The translations under genes were made by a program, and so were the position numbers. A stretch of 64,000 nucleotides of DNA from Burkholderiales bacterium. GTDB lineage: Bacteria > Pseudomonadota > Gammaproteobacteria > Burkholderiales > Burkholderiaceae_C. The notes under the pieces were generated by a model. The model was not told the origin of the DNA and did not search any database. It saw only the letters and a list, made by a program, of their open reading frames with translations. The DNA lies in NCBI GenBank assembly GCA_947464185.1, contig CANHVY010000010.1, forward strand, positions 1 through 64,000, read 5' to 3'. This document shows, piece after piece, positions 47,433 to 56,795 of the stretch; the first letter of the stretch is position 1, and every line of letters starts with the position of its first letter.

Positions 47433-48425
47433 TCAGTCAGGGATGCGCACCACGAGACGGCCCACCACCTCCGCGGCCATGAGGCGGCGGGCACCGTCCA
47501 AGGCTTCTTCCAGGCCGATCTCGGTGGTCATGCGTTCCAGGGCCGACAGGTCCACGTCTTGTGCCAGCCGCTGCCAGGCCTGGCGTCGCAGCGCCTGCGG
47601 GGCCATGACGCTGTCCACGCCCAGCAGACTGACACCGCGCAGGATAAAGGGCATGACAGTGACCGGCAGATCATGCCCCTGCGCCAGGCCGCAGGCCGCC
47701 ACCGCGCCCCCGTAGCGCACCTGCGCGCAGGCGTTGGCCAAGGTATGGCTGCCGACGGCGTCGACCACCCCCGCCCAGCGTTCCTTCTGCAAGGGCTTGC
47801 CCGGCGCGGCGAGTTCAGCCCGGTCCATCACCGCATGCGCGCCCAGTGCGGTGAGGTAAGCCGCTTGAGAGGCCTTGCCGGTGGCTGCCACCACGCGGTA
47901 GCCCAGGCGGGACAGCAACAGCACGGCCACCGAGCCCACGCCGCCCGTGGCACCGGTGACCAGCACCTCGCCGTCACCCGGCTTCAGGCCGTGCCGCTCC
48001 AGGGCCATCACGCACAGCATCGCGGTGTAGCCCGCCGTGCCAATGGCCATGGCCTGGCGTGGGGACAGCGGCGGCGGCAGCGGCACCAGCCATTCGCCCT
48101 TGAGCCGAGCCCGCTGCGCCAGGCAGCCCCAGTGCGTCTCACCCACCCCATACCCGTTCAGGATGAACGCATCACCGGCCTTCCAGTCGGGATGGTCGCT
48201 TTCCAGCACCTCGCCCGCGCCGTCGATGCCGGGCACCATGGGCCACAGACGAACCACTGGCGAACGGTGGGTCAAGGCCAGGCCGTCCTTGTAGTTCAGC
48301 GTCGAGTAGCGAGGCCGCACCAGCACGCCACCCGAAGGTATCGCAGGCAAGCGCTCCTCGTCCAGTTCGGTCAGCCCCGCGCGGAAGCCCGCTTCATCCT
48401 TCTCAAGCCACAATGCCTTGAACAT
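47433..48425 (-). CDS. acuI: Acrylyl-CoA reductase AcuI/YhdH family
   Basis: This 329-residue zinc-independent medium-chain reductase starts from the ATG at 48425 (AAGGAA 8 bp upstream; the frame start at 48467 is too far upstream). It shows the opening FKALWLEKDEAGFRAGLTEL, YSTLNYKDGLALT, GIDGAGEVLES and the NADPH-binding VTGATGGVGSVAVLLL, all matching AcuI/YhdH. AcuI reduces the toxic acryloyl-CoA to propionyl-CoA with NADPH. prpE lies 98 bp downstream on the same strand, a sensible functional pair. It is divergent from the NlpC/P60 gene. Confidence 0.9.
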   Translation of the reverse strand: MFKALWLEKDEAGFRAGLTELDEERLPAIPSGGVLVRPRYSTLNYKDGLALTHRSPVVRLWPMVPGIDGAGEVLESDHPDWKAGDAFILNGYGVGETHWGCLAQRARLKGEWLVPLPPPLSPRQAMAIGTAGYTAMLCVMALERHGLKPGDGEVLVTGATGGVGSVAVLLLSRLGYRVVAATGKASQAAYLTALGAHAVMDRAELAAPGKPLQKERWAGVVDAVGSHTLANACAQVRYGGAVAACGLAQGHDLPVTVMPFILRGVSLLGVDSVMAPQALRRQAWQRLAQDVDLSALERMTTEIGLEEALDGARRLMAAEVVGRLVVRIPD

Positions 48426-48499
48426 TCGAGTTCCTTTCAGGTGGATGCAGGTTGATCCATGGTGCATGGCGCCACCCGGTCGATGCGCTGCCGGGTCTG

Positions 48500-48528
48500 T
48501 TGACAGCTTTCACCTGCCTTCCTATTCT
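48500..48528 (+). promoter_or_regulatory. Sigma-70 promoter of the NlpC/P60 gene
   Basis: A perfect -35 TTGACA (48500-48505) is spaced by 17 bp from the -10 TATTCT (48523-48528). The start codon of the NlpC/P60 gene is 10 bp further on, so transcription should begin within a few bases of the ATG. This is the clearest vegetative promoter in the window. Confidence 0.85.
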
Positions 48529-48538
48529 GCCGCCCTTG

Positions 48539-49231
48539 ATGCCCAGCACCCTCGCTCGCGCCTCTCGCCTGAAAGTCGTGGCCACCCTGCTGGTGGCCGC
48601 TTGGGCCTGGACGGGTCACGAGGCGTGGGCGTCGCCAGCCGATCCACCGGCCACCGACCCGGTGCTGCAATTGCTGCAGGACAGGGGCTTCGTGAGCAAG
48701 GAGTCAGCGGCCGAAGGCAGCCTCCTGGTTCGTCAGGTGCGGGACGTGGCCTCTGACCTGGTGCTGGCGGCCATGAACTTCCTGGGGGTGCCGTACAAGC
48801 GCGGCGGCAGCTCGGCCGATGAGGGCTTCGATTGCAGCGGCTTCACCCGCCACATCTTCGAGATGAGTCTGGGGCTGGTGCTGCCCCGCCGCGTGGATGA
48901 CCAGGCCAGCGCGTCAGGTCTGGTGCGCATACGCCGCGAGGAGCTGCGTCCCGGTGACCTGGTTTTCTTCAACACCCTGAGGCGCACCTTCTCGCATGTG
49001 GGCATCTACATTGGCGACGGAAAATTCATACACGCGCCGCGTACCGGCTCAGAGGTCAGGATCGAGGACATGCGCCAGGCCTACTGGGATCGCCGCTTCA
49101 CGGGCGCCCGGCGCGCCGAGAGCACCAGCCCCGCCACGCAAGGGGTGCAGGCCGTGCAGGCGCTGCAGTCCGTGCAAGGGGCAACCCCGGGTCCGGAAAA
49201 GGCAGAGCGCAGGGCTCAACCTCCGCGGTAG
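48539..49231 (+). CDS. NlpC/P60 family cell-wall peptidase
   Basis: This 230-residue exported C40 peptidase starts from the ATG at 48539; an upstream frame start would lie inside the promoter. A signal peptide (about 1-31, ending EAWA-SPAD) is followed by the catalytic domain. Cys99 lies in GFDCSGFTRHIF, His153 in FSHVGIYIG and the third polar position is His165 in FIHAPRTG. Such enzymes cleave D-Glu-gamma-mDAP bonds in peptidoglycan stems. The C-terminal 40 residues are low complexity (Ala/Gln/Val repeats such as GVQAVQALQSVQG). It has a strong vegetative promoter. Confidence 0.9.
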   Translation: MPSTLARASRLKVVATLLVAAWAWTGHEAWASPADPPATDPVLQLLQDRGFVSKESAAEGSLLVRQVRDVASDLVLAAMNFLGVPYKRGGSSADEGFDCSGFTRHIFEMSLGLVLPRRVDDQASASGLVRIRREELRPGDLVFFNTLRRTFSHVGIYIGDGKFIHAPRTGSEVRIEDMRQAYWDRRFTGARRAESTSPATQGVQAVQALQSVQGATPGPEKAERRAQPPR

Positions 49232-49307
49232 GACGCCGTCGCCGGGGCTGAGGCAGGCCTGATGCCCTCGGACCCGCAGGCCGAAGACGGCGGGGCACAA
49301 TTCGAGG

Positions 49308-50450
49308 ATGGGCGACAACGTCATTCCTCTGGCCGATCTGCGCTATGCCGCGGCCATACCTGAGGTGCCTGCGCATTTCGCCGCACCTAGCGGGCTGCTG
49401 TCTGACCGCCTGGGCAGGCCGCTGCGAGACCTGCGCATCTCGGTCACCGACCGCTGCAATTTTCGCTGCAGCTACTGCATGCCCAAGGAAGTGTTCGATC
49501 GGGACTATCGCTTCCTGCCCCAGACTTCTTTGCTGACCTTCGAGGAGATCGAGCGGCTGTCCCGCGCATTCATCCGGCACGGTGTGCGCAAGTTGCGACT
49601 GACCGGGGGTGAGCCCCTGCTCAGAAAGCACCTGGAGGTGCTGGTGGCCAAGCTGTCCGCCCTGCGTACGCCAGAGGGCGATCCGCTGGACCTCACGCTG
49701 ACCACCAACGGCTCGCTTCTCGAACGCAAGGCGCAGGCTCTGGTTCAAGCCGGGTTGCGACGCGTGACCGTGAGCCTGGACGCCCTGGACGACGCGGTGT
49801 TCCGCCGCATGAACGATGTCGACTTTCCCGTGGTCGACGTCCTGCGCGGCATTGACGCGGCACTCGCAGCCGGCCTTGGGCCCGTCAAGGTGAACATGGT
49901 GGTCAAGCGAGGCACCAACGACCAGGAAATCGTCCCCATGGCGCGGTACTTCCGCGATGCCCATGGCCCCCAGGTCATCTTGCGCTTCATCGAGTACATG
50001 GACGTGGGCGCCACGAACGGCTGGCGCATGAACGAAGTCTTGCCTTCGTCCGAAGTGGTCCGGCGGATTGCTGAAGTGTTCCCGCTGGATCCGCTGGCCG
50101 CGAGCACGCCCGGTGAGACCGCACAGCGTTGGCGCTACCGGGACGGCGCGGGCGAGGTGGGCGTGATTTCCTCGGTGACGCAGGCGTTCTGCGGGGAGTG
50201 CAACCGCGCCCGCCTGTCCACCGAGGGCAAGCTGTTCCTCTGCCTGTTCGCCAGCCAGGGCCATGATCTGCGCGCCTTGCTGCGTGGCACGGGCGCCGAC
50301 ATTCCTGGACGCACCGACGACGAGATTGCCGCAGCCATCGCAGCCCTGTGGCAATCGCGGGAAGACCGCTACTCTGAACTGCGCAGTGCCCAAGCGGGAC
50401 CTGCTGGCAGCGGGCAGCGCCGCATCGAGATGCACTACATCGGGGGCTGA
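49308..50450 (+). CDS. moaA: GTP 3',8-cyclase MoaA
   Basis: This 380-residue radical SAM enzyme starts molybdopterin synthesis by cyclising GTP. The N-terminal cluster motif is CNFRCSYC (CxxxCxxC). The second 4Fe-4S cluster is bound by the C-terminal [10 protein letters not shown] and the later LFLCLF cysteine. The protein ends HYIGG, the conserved Gly-Gly tail needed for activity. MoaC is not in the window, while moaD, moaE and moeA lie 12-14 kb away. A CACAAT hexamer ends 6 bp before the ATG. Confidence 0.96.
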   Translation: MGDNVIPLADLRYAAAIPEVPAHFAAPSGLLSDRLGRPLRDLRISVTDRCNFRCSYCMPKEVFDRDYRFLPQTSLLTFEEIERLSRAFIRHGVRKLRLTGGEPLLRKHLEVLVAKLSALRTPEGDPLDLTLTTNGSLLERKAQALVQAGLRRVTVSLDALDDAVFRRMNDVDFPVVDVLRGIDAALAAGLGPVKVNMVVKRGTNDQEIVPMARYFRDAHGPQVILRFIEYMDVGATNGWRMNEVLPSSEVVRRIAEVFPLDPLAASTPGETAQRWRYRDGAGEVGVISSVTQAFCGECNRARLSTEGKLFLCLFASQGHDLRALLRGTGADIPGRTDDEIAAAIAALWQSREDRYSELRSAQAGPAGSGQRRIEMHYIGG

Positions 50451-50483
50451 GGCAGTCCCCGCCGCTCTTTCAGGCGCCAGCAG

Positions 50484-51788
50484 TCAGTCCGGCAGATCTT
50501 CCAACAGGCGGCTGCGGGCTCGACGCATCGCCCAGTAGAACAGCAGCACCACCACCGGCACCGACACGGCCACGGCGATGTCGGGGTCCAGCTTGATGCC
50601 TGCGGAATTCAAGCCCTTGGCGGCATAGCCCACCAATCCCGCCACATAGTACGAGATGGCGGCCACGGAGAGCCCTTCCACGGTCTGCTGCAGTCGCAGT
50701 TGCAAACGTGCGCGACGGTCCATCGAGGCCAGCAGTTGTTGATTCTGGCGCTCGCGTGCAATCTCCACCCGGGTGCGCAGCAGGCCGCTGGCCTGGGCCA
50801 CGCGCTCGGACAGGTCGTGCAGACGCTGGCTGACGGTCTGACAGGTGGCCACGGCCGGTCGGAACCGCCGCGACATGAATTCCTCGAGGGTCTGCAATCC
50901 TGGCGCCCGCTGCTCGCGCAACTCCTGAATACGGCGGGTCACCAGATCGGCATAAGCACGGCAGGCGCCGAAGCGGAACTGGCTGGCTGACAAGCCGCTC
51001 TCGATCTCCGCGGCAAGTCGGGTCAATTCCTGAAGCAAGGTCTCATCGCTGGCGGCATCATGCTCACCAGTGGCGATGCCATCCGTGAGCGCGGCGAGTG
51101 AACGTTCGATATCCAGGATCCGGGGTGACTGACGCCTGGCAATGGGCAGAGCCAGCAGCGCCATCATCCGGTACGCCTCGATCTCGAACAGGCGCTGCAG
51201 GATCCGGCCTGTCTGGTAGGGGGTGAGGCTGCGGTCCAGCAGGACAACGCGGGTGAAGCCGTCTTCCTGCGTGCGGAAATCGGTGCAGGCAAAGGCTGCA
51301 CCCTCGGCCACCTCGGAGCCCGCCACGGCGCTGTCGCCAAACCAGCCTGCCAGGTCGGCTGGGGACGGCACCGTCGGGATCTCCTGCTTCCAGACCACCG
51401 CACACAGCGCGGCCACCGTGCGGCCAGGCAGCGCAGGCAGCCATCCGGGCGGCAGGTCTTCCAAGGCGGTCTGTCCCGTCTCATTGCCAGCCCCATGGCC
51501 ATAGAAGGTATAGCTCGAGAACTCGCCGTGCCGCTCCCACTTCACCCGCAAGCCCTGCCGCAATTCCCCGCTGAAGTGGGTGGCGCCCTCAGCCGGCGCA
51601 GGCACCCCAAAGTGCCCGCAAAGCGCACGAAGATGCGCGTTCTCCTGCGCGCGCTGGCCGGGATCGAGCAGCATGGCCACATAGGTGGCCCGGGCCGGGC
51701 CTTCCACGGGCATGGGAGGCCTCGCATGGACCTCGGCGGCCAGAATCTCCCGGTCCGGGTGGTCTGGCGGCAACGATTGCTGGTTCAT
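50484..51788 (-). CDS. DUF3422 family membrane protein
   Basis: This 434-residue protein of the DUF3422 family starts MNQQSLPPDHPDREILAAEVHARPPMP, with the family's HARP-type motif near the N-terminus. The soluble part has the FSSYTFYGHGAG and FTRVVLLDRSLTPYQTGR segments, then a helical region (about 230-370). Two C-terminal membrane helices end it (GLSVAAISYYVAGLVGYAAKG and VAVSVPVVVLLFYWAM). Function is unknown. It lies 20 bp after the RND pump gene on the same strand and may be co-transcribed with the efflux operon. Confidence 0.85.
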   Translation of the reverse strand: MNQQSLPPDHPDREILAAEVHARPPMPVEGPARATYVAMLLDPGQRAQENAHLRALCGHFGVPAPAEGATHFSGELRQGLRVKWERHGEFSSYTFYGHGAGNETGQTALEDLPPGWLPALPGRTVAALCAVVWKQEIPTVPSPADLAGWFGDSAVAGSEVAEGAAFACTDFRTQEDGFTRVVLLDRSLTPYQTGRILQRLFEIEAYRMMALLALPIARRQSPRILDIERSLAALTDGIATGEHDAASDETLLQELTRLAAEIESGLSASQFRFGACRAYADLVTRRIQELREQRAPGLQTLEEFMSRRFRPAVATCQTVSQRLHDLSERVAQASGLLRTRVEIARERQNQQLLASMDRRARLQLRLQQTVEGLSVAAISYYVAGLVGYAAKGLNSAGIKLDPDIAVAVSVPVVVLLFYWAMRRARSRLLEDLPD

Positions 51789-51808
51789 GACGGCCCGCCG
51801 TGAAGAGG

Positions 51809-54800
51809 TCAGTCAGCGCCCGGTTGCGGGGCGAGCCTGGGCTGCGCGGCGGGCGCCTCATGCGCACCGGGTGCTGCAGCAACCTGTTCGTCAGGGGCCC
51901 GAACCTCGCCGGGCACAGCCTTGCGGGCGAACAGGGTGTACACCGTAGGCACCACGAAGATGGTCAGCAGCGTGCCCAGGGACATGCCACCCACGATGAC
52001 CCAGCCGATCTGCTGGCGGCTCTCGGCCCCCGCGCCCGTGGCCCACGCCAAGGGCAGCGCCCCCAGCACCATGGCCCCGGTGGTCATCAGGATGGGGCGC
52101 AGTCGCAGGCTGGCCGCTTCGATGGTGGCCTCCTTCAGCGCCTTGCCCTCTTGCCGCAACTGGTTGGAGAACTCCACGATCAGGATGCCGTGCTTGGTGA
52201 TCAGGCCCACCAGCGTGACCAGACCGATCTGGGAGTACACGTTCAGCGTACCGCCGGCCCACTGCAAGGCCCCCAGGGCCCCCACCATCGACAGAGGCAC
52301 CGACAGCAGGATGACAAACGGGTCCACAAAGCTCTCGAACTGGGCCGCGAGCACCAAAAAAATGAACAGCAGGGCCAGCACGAACACTACAGCAAGTGCG
52401 CCACTGGAGGCCTTGAACTCGCGGCTGACCCCGTTCAGTTCCGTGGTGTAACCGGGCTTGAGCACCTTGCCGGCCGTGGCCTCCATGAAGGCCAAGGCCT
52501 CGCCGAGCGAATAATCCGCAGACAGGTTGGCCGTGATCGTGACCGAACGCCGCTGGTTGAAGTGGTTGAGTTCTCGCGGACTGACGGATTCCTTGAGCTT
52601 GACCAGCGACGACAGCGGCACCATCACATCACCTCGGCCGCGCACGAACAGCCTCTCGATGTCGTCGGGCGTGGCACGTCCACTGGGCGCGATCTGCACC
52701 AGCACGTCGTACTGCTCCGCGTCGCGCTTGTACCGCGTCACGGCGCGTCCGCCTAGCATGGTCTCCACCATCCGGGCCACCTGGTCCACATTCACGCCCG
52801 CATCCGCCGCGCGTTCGCGGTCCACCTCCAGGAAGATCTCCGGTTTGTTCAGGCGCAAGTCGATGTCTGGCGCCACGAGGCCCGGGTTCTTCGCCATCTC
52901 GGCCAGGAAGGCCTGGGCCACGCGGGACAAGTTCTCGTAGCTGTCGTTGGTCACCACGACAAAGTTCACCGGTCGCTCACGGAAGCCCTGACCCAGACTC
53001 GGGGGCGTGATCGGGAAGGCCATCACCCCCGGCAAACCGCCCACCTTGCCCTGCAGTTCCCGGGCAATCTGCAGGGTGGTCTTGTCCCGCTGGTCCCAAT
53101 CGATGGCCCGCAGGATGGCTGAACCCTGTGCCACGGTGGGGTTGCCCGCCACGATGAAGGTGCGGTCGAACTCCTTGTACTCGCTGGTGATGCGTTCGAT
53201 GGCACGCAGGTAGCGTCCCGTGTACTCCAGGGTCGAACCGTCTGGGGCAGTGACGCTCGTGATGATGACGCCCCGGTCCTCCATGGGCGAAAGCTCGCTC
53301 TTGGCATTCGTGAACAGCCACCAGCTGCCCGCACCTGATGCCAGCATCACCAGCACCACGATCCAGCGCTGGCCCAGCACCCAGCGCAGCGTGCGGGCGT
53401 AGCCATTCGTCATGCCCACCAGGACCCGCTCCATGCCCCGGTCGAACCACGAGGGATTCGGCTGGTGCTTCAGCAACTTGCTGCACATCATGGGCGTGAG
53501 CGTCAGGGCCACGAAGCCCGAAACGATCACCGCACCGGCCAAGGTCAGGGCGAACTCCACGAACAGCCGGCCGGTGCGTCCTGGCGTGAACGCCAGGGGC
53601 GCGAACACGGCCGCCAGGGTGAGCGTCATCGCCACCACGGCAAACGAGATCTCCCGAGCCCCTTTGAGGGCGGCCTTGAAAGGCGTCAGGCCCTCCTCGA
53701 TGTGCCGGAAGATGTTCTCCAGCACCACGATGGAGTCGTCCACCACCAGGCCGATGGCCAGCACCAGCGACAGCAGCGTGAGGGTGTTGACGCTGAAGCC
53801 CGCAAGGGCCATGAGCGAAAACACGCCAATCAAGCTGACGGGAATCGTGATCAGCGGGATGATCGAAGCCCGCAGTGTGCGCAGGAACAAGAACACCACC
53901 AGGGCCACCAGCGCGACGGCTTCGGCCGTGGTCTTGTAGACCGACTTGATGGAGCGGTCGATGAACACCGAGTTGTCGTTGGCGATCAAGAAGGTGACGC
54001 CCGGTGGCAGATCCTGCTGGATCAGCGGCATCGCTTCGCGAACCCCGGCCGAGATGCTCAGTGGGTTGGCCGTGGCATTGCGGATCACGCCAGCGGACAC
54101 CGCCGACAAACCGTTCAAGCGGACGATGGAACGCTCGTCCGCCGGGCCCTGCTCGATCTTGGCCACGTCGCGCAGGCGCACCGTATGGCCCGCGGCCACC
54201 TTCAGCGCGATCTCGCCGAACTGCCGCTCGGTGTTCAGGTCCGTACGCGCCGTGACGTTGAACTCCCGCTGCTGGCTCTCGATACGCCCGGCTGGTACCT
54301 CCAGATTTTGGCGGCGCAGCGCATCCTCGACATCCTGCACGGTCAGGCGGTAGGCGGCCAGGCGGTCCTGGTCCAGCCAGATGCGCATCGCGAACTTGCG
54401 CTCGCCATTGATCTGCACGTCGGCCACGCCAGGAATGGTCTGCAGCCTGGGCTTGACGACGCGGTTGATCAGGTCGGTGATCTCCAGCGGCGTACGGTTC
54501 TCGCTGGTGAAGGCCAGCCAGATCACCGGGAAGGCGTCGGCCTCGACCTTGGCGATGATGGGTTCCTCGATGCTGGCGGGCAATCGGCCCCGTACCCGGG
54601 AGACCCGGTCACGGACGTCTGCAGCCGCCGAGTCTGGATCCTTGCTCAACTTGAAGCGTGCCGTGATCTGGCTTCGCTCCGCTCTTGAGATGGAGGTCAG
54701 GATGTCGATGCCATCGATGCCGGCGATGGAGTCTTCCAGCGGCTTGGTGACCTGGGACTCGATGACCTCGGACGATGCGCCCAGCAGACGCGTGTTGACG

Positions 54801-54937
54801 GTGACCACGGGCTCGTCGATCCGCGGGTACTCCCGGACCGACAGCTTGGAAAACGACACGACGCCCAGCAGCACCAGCATCATCGACATCACCGTCGCAA
54901 AGACGGGACGGCGGATCGAGATCTCGGACAAGGTCAT
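51809..54937 (-). CDS. RND multidrug efflux permease (HAE1 type)
   Basis: This 1042-residue inner-membrane proton/drug antiporter of the AcrB/MexB class begins MTLSEISIRRPVFATVMSMM. It should have twelve membrane helices and two large periplasmic loops. The proton-relay Asp pair is present in LAIGLVVDDSIVVLENI, and the matching Lys is in VGLITKHGILIVEFSNQL. It would form a trimer with the adaptor encoded just upstream (27 bp gap). No TolC-type outer-membrane channel gene is adjacent, so a shared channel is likely. Substrate range cannot be inferred. GAGAGG precedes the start. Confidence 0.95.
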   Translation of the reverse strand: MTLSEISIRRPVFATVMSMMLVLLGVVSFSKLSVREYPRIDEPVVTVNTRLLGASSEVIESQVTKPLEDSIAGIDGIDILTSISRAERSQITARFKLSKDPDSAAADVRDRVSRVRGRLPASIEEPIIAKVEADAFPVIWLAFTSENRTPLEITDLINRVVKPRLQTIPGVADVQINGERKFAMRIWLDQDRLAAYRLTVQDVEDALRRQNLEVPAGRIESQQREFNVTARTDLNTERQFGEIALKVAAGHTVRLRDVAKIEQGPADERSIVRLNGLSAVSAGVIRNATANPLSISAGVREAMPLIQQDLPPGVTFLIANDNSVFIDRSIKSVYKTTAEAVALVALVVFLFLRTLRASIIPLITIPVSLIGVFSLMALAGFSVNTLTLLSLVLAIGLVVDDSIVVLENIFRHIEEGLTPFKAALKGAREISFAVVAMTLTLAAVFAPLAFTPGRTGRLFVEFALTLAGAVIVSGFVALTLTPMMCSKLLKHQPNPSWFDRGMERVLVGMTNGYARTLRWVLGQRWIVVLVMLASGAGSWWLFTNAKSELSPMEDRGVIITSVTAPDGSTLEYTGRYLRAIERITSEYKEFDRTFIVAGNPTVAQGSAILRAIDWDQRDKTTLQIARELQGKVGGLPGVMAFPITPPSLGQGFRERPVNFVVVTNDSYENLSRVAQAFLAEMAKNPGLVAPDIDLRLNKPEIFLEVDRERAADAGVNVDQVARMVETMLGGRAVTRYKRDAEQYDVLVQIAPSGRATPDDIERLFVRGRGDVMVPLSSLVKLKESVSPRELNHFNQRRSVTITANLSADYSLGEALAFMEATAGKVLKPGYTTELNGVSREFKASSGALAVVFVLALLFIFLVLAAQFESFVDPFVILLSVPLSMVGALGALQWAGGTLNVYSQIGLVTLVGLITKHGILIVEFSNQLRQEGKALKEATIEAASLRLRPILMTTGAMVLGALPLAWATGAGAESRQQIGWVIVGGMSLGTLLTIFVVPTVYTLFARKAVPGEVRAPDEQVAAAPGAHEAPAAQPRLAPQPGAD

Positions 54938-54964
54938 GGCAAGGGCCTCTCCAGGGCTGAGAGC

Positions 54965-56266
54965 TCAGGGCTTGCTGGGCGGGCCAGCGGGACGGGACGC
55001 AGCAGCCCCAGGCGGCATGCTGGCCGCTGCCCCTGGGCGCCCTGCCCCCGCTGCACCAGGACCGCCCGGCCCACCGGGGCCGCGAGGACGGTTCAGGTCC
55101 ACCACCCGCACGGCGAGGTTCTCGCCGCGCATCAACCGAGCCTGTCCTGCGATGACCAGCACCTCGCCTGCCGTGACACCATCCAGGATCTCCACGCGAC
55201 CGGGCACCCGCATGCCGATCTTCACCTCGGCCCGCTGTGCCACCTTGCCACCGCCGGGGGCATCGGTCACCTTGAAGACCACCTGACGGTTGCCCAGGGG
55301 CACCAGGGCCTCCTCGGGCACCACGAGTGCCTTGTCCCTGACGTCGAACACCGCCCGCACCCGGGCGAACATGCCGCCACGAAGCCGACCGTCGACATTG
55401 GCCATGCGTGCCCGCACCAGCACCGAGCGACCGTTGGCGTCCAGTTGCGCATCAATGGCATCCACTTGCGCCTTGAACTTTCGGTCCGGGATGGCGTCCA
55501 GCACCACCTCGACGCTCTGCCCCGTCTTCAGACGGCTCAGGTAACGCTCCGGCAGCCGGAAGTCCACCCACAAGGACGACACATCCTCGATCATCACCAG
55601 ATCGGCGCCGTCCTTGACGTAATCCCCGACGCTGACCGAGCGGATGCCCGTGATGCCATCGAACGGCGCCAGAATCTTCATGCGGCCGATCTGGGCCTGC
55701 GCCAGGGCCACCTGGGCCTGCGCCACCTCCAAGGCCGCGGCGTTCTGGTCGACCGCGCTCTGGCTGACGAAGTTCTGGGCGGCCAGTTCGCGACTGCGTT
55801 GCAGGTTGGTTCGGGCGATGGCAGCCGAGGCTTCAGCCTGCTTCAGCTGCGCCTGCTGCAAGGTGTCATCCAGCTGGACCATCAGCTGGCCCTTCTGGAT
55901 GCGCTGGCCATCACCGAAGCTCAGCGTCTGGATCCGGCCACTGACCTCCGGCTTGAGCACGACCCCCTGGCGAGCTCTGAGCGAACCGACGGCCTGTGAG
56001 TCGTCCTCCAGCCGGACAACGTCCACCTTGGCCACTTCCACAGCGGGCGGCCCCCCTGCCCCACCCGGGCCCCGCGAACCCCCTGGCCCTCCCGCACCCG
56101 GACCTGGACCGCCCGCGCCGGGCTTGGCCGCCGTGTCAGACCCCCCAGGAGGCTTGGCATCGCCACTGCCCGCCTTGTTCTGGTACCACCAGGCACCTCC
56201 GCTGATCAAGGCCAAACCGAGGACGGCGACCGCGAGGTGAATCTTCTTGCCTGCCATGTGCTGCAT
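54965..56266 (-). CDS. RND efflux periplasmic adaptor subunit
   Basis: This 433-residue membrane fusion protein has an N-terminal membrane anchor (HLAVAVLGLALISGGAWWY, about residues 10-29), a Gly/Pro-rich spacer, a lipoyl/hairpin domain (VVLKPEVSGRIQTLSFGDGQ ... coiled-coil ANLxRS segment), a beta barrel and a Gly/Pro/Ala-rich tail (about 390-433). It bridges the RND pump to an outer-membrane channel. An in-frame ATG three codons later (56257) is an equally possible start. Both termini are unusually glycine- and proline-rich. It is the first gene of the efflux operon; no repressor gene is adjacent. Confidence 0.93.
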   Translation of the reverse strand: MQHMAGKKIHLAVAVLGLALISGGAWWYQNKAGSGDAKPPGGSDTAAKPGAGGPGPGAGGPGGSRGPGGAGGPPAVEVAKVDVVRLEDDSQAVGSLRARQGVVLKPEVSGRIQTLSFGDGQRIQKGQLMVQLDDTLQQAQLKQAEASAAIARTNLQRSRELAAQNFVSQSAVDQNAAALEVAQAQVALAQAQIGRMKILAPFDGITGIRSVSVGDYVKDGADLVMIEDVSSLWVDFRLPERYLSRLKTGQSVEVVLDAIPDRKFKAQVDAIDAQLDANGRSVLVRARMANVDGRLRGGMFARVRAVFDVRDKALVVPEEALVPLGNRQVVFKVTDAPGGGKVAQRAEVKIGMRVPGRVEILDGVTAGEVLVIAGQARLMRGENLAVRVVDLNRPRGPGGPGGPGAAGAGRPGAAASMPPGAAASRPAGPPSKP

Positions 56267-56351
56267 TGCCCCTTGTATGCATCCGGGAATGTAACGCCCG
56301 GACCGCGCCTTGCAGGCCGTTTGTTGAATGACCGATCAACGCGCTCGCCCC

Positions 56352-56792
56352 TCACCTGCTGCGAACTTCCTCCACGCCGCGATTGGCCAGGGCATCTGCG
56401 CGCTCGTTGCCCTCGTCACCCGCGTGACCACGCACCCAGCGCCAGTCAATCTGATGCGATTGCGTCAAGTCATCCAGGCGTTGCCACAGGTCGACGTTCT
56501 TCACGGCCTGGTTGCTGGCCGTTCGCCAACCTCGCCGCTTCCAGTTGTGTATCCATGAGGTGATCCCGTTGCGCACGTACTCGCTGTCCAGGTGCAGCGT
56601 CACCCGGCTGGGAGCTTTCAGGGCCGCGAGCGACTCGATCACGGCGGTCAACTCCATGCGGTTGTTGGTGGTCTGGGCCTCGCCGCCCCAGATTTCGCGC
56701 TCATGTCCTCCGCTGCGCAGCCAGGCTCCCCAGCCACCGGGGCCGGGGTTGCCCTTGCAGGCGCCGTCGGTGTAGATCACCACGTCCTTCAA
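56352..56792 (-). CDS. rnhA: Ribonuclease HI
   Basis: This 146-residue enzyme cleaves RNA in RNA-DNA hybrids. The four catalytic carboxylates are visible: the Asp of [16 protein letters not shown], the Glu of [10 protein letters not shown], the Asp of LHLDSEYV and the Asp of [10 protein letters not shown]. The basic protrusion (INNWKRRGW-like, here [11 protein letters not shown]) is present, as in E. coli RNase HI. It begins 3 bp after the methyltransferase gene; the same pair occurs in E. coli (yafS-rnhA). Confidence 0.97.
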   Translation of the reverse strand: MKDVVIYTDGACKGNPGPGGWGAWLRSGGHEREIWGGEAQTTNNRMELTAVIESLAALKAPSRVTLHLDSEYVRNGITSWIHNWKRRGWRTASNQAVKNVDLWQRLDDLTQSHQIDWRWVRGHAGDEGNERADALANRGVEEVRSR

Positions 56793-56795
56793 TGC

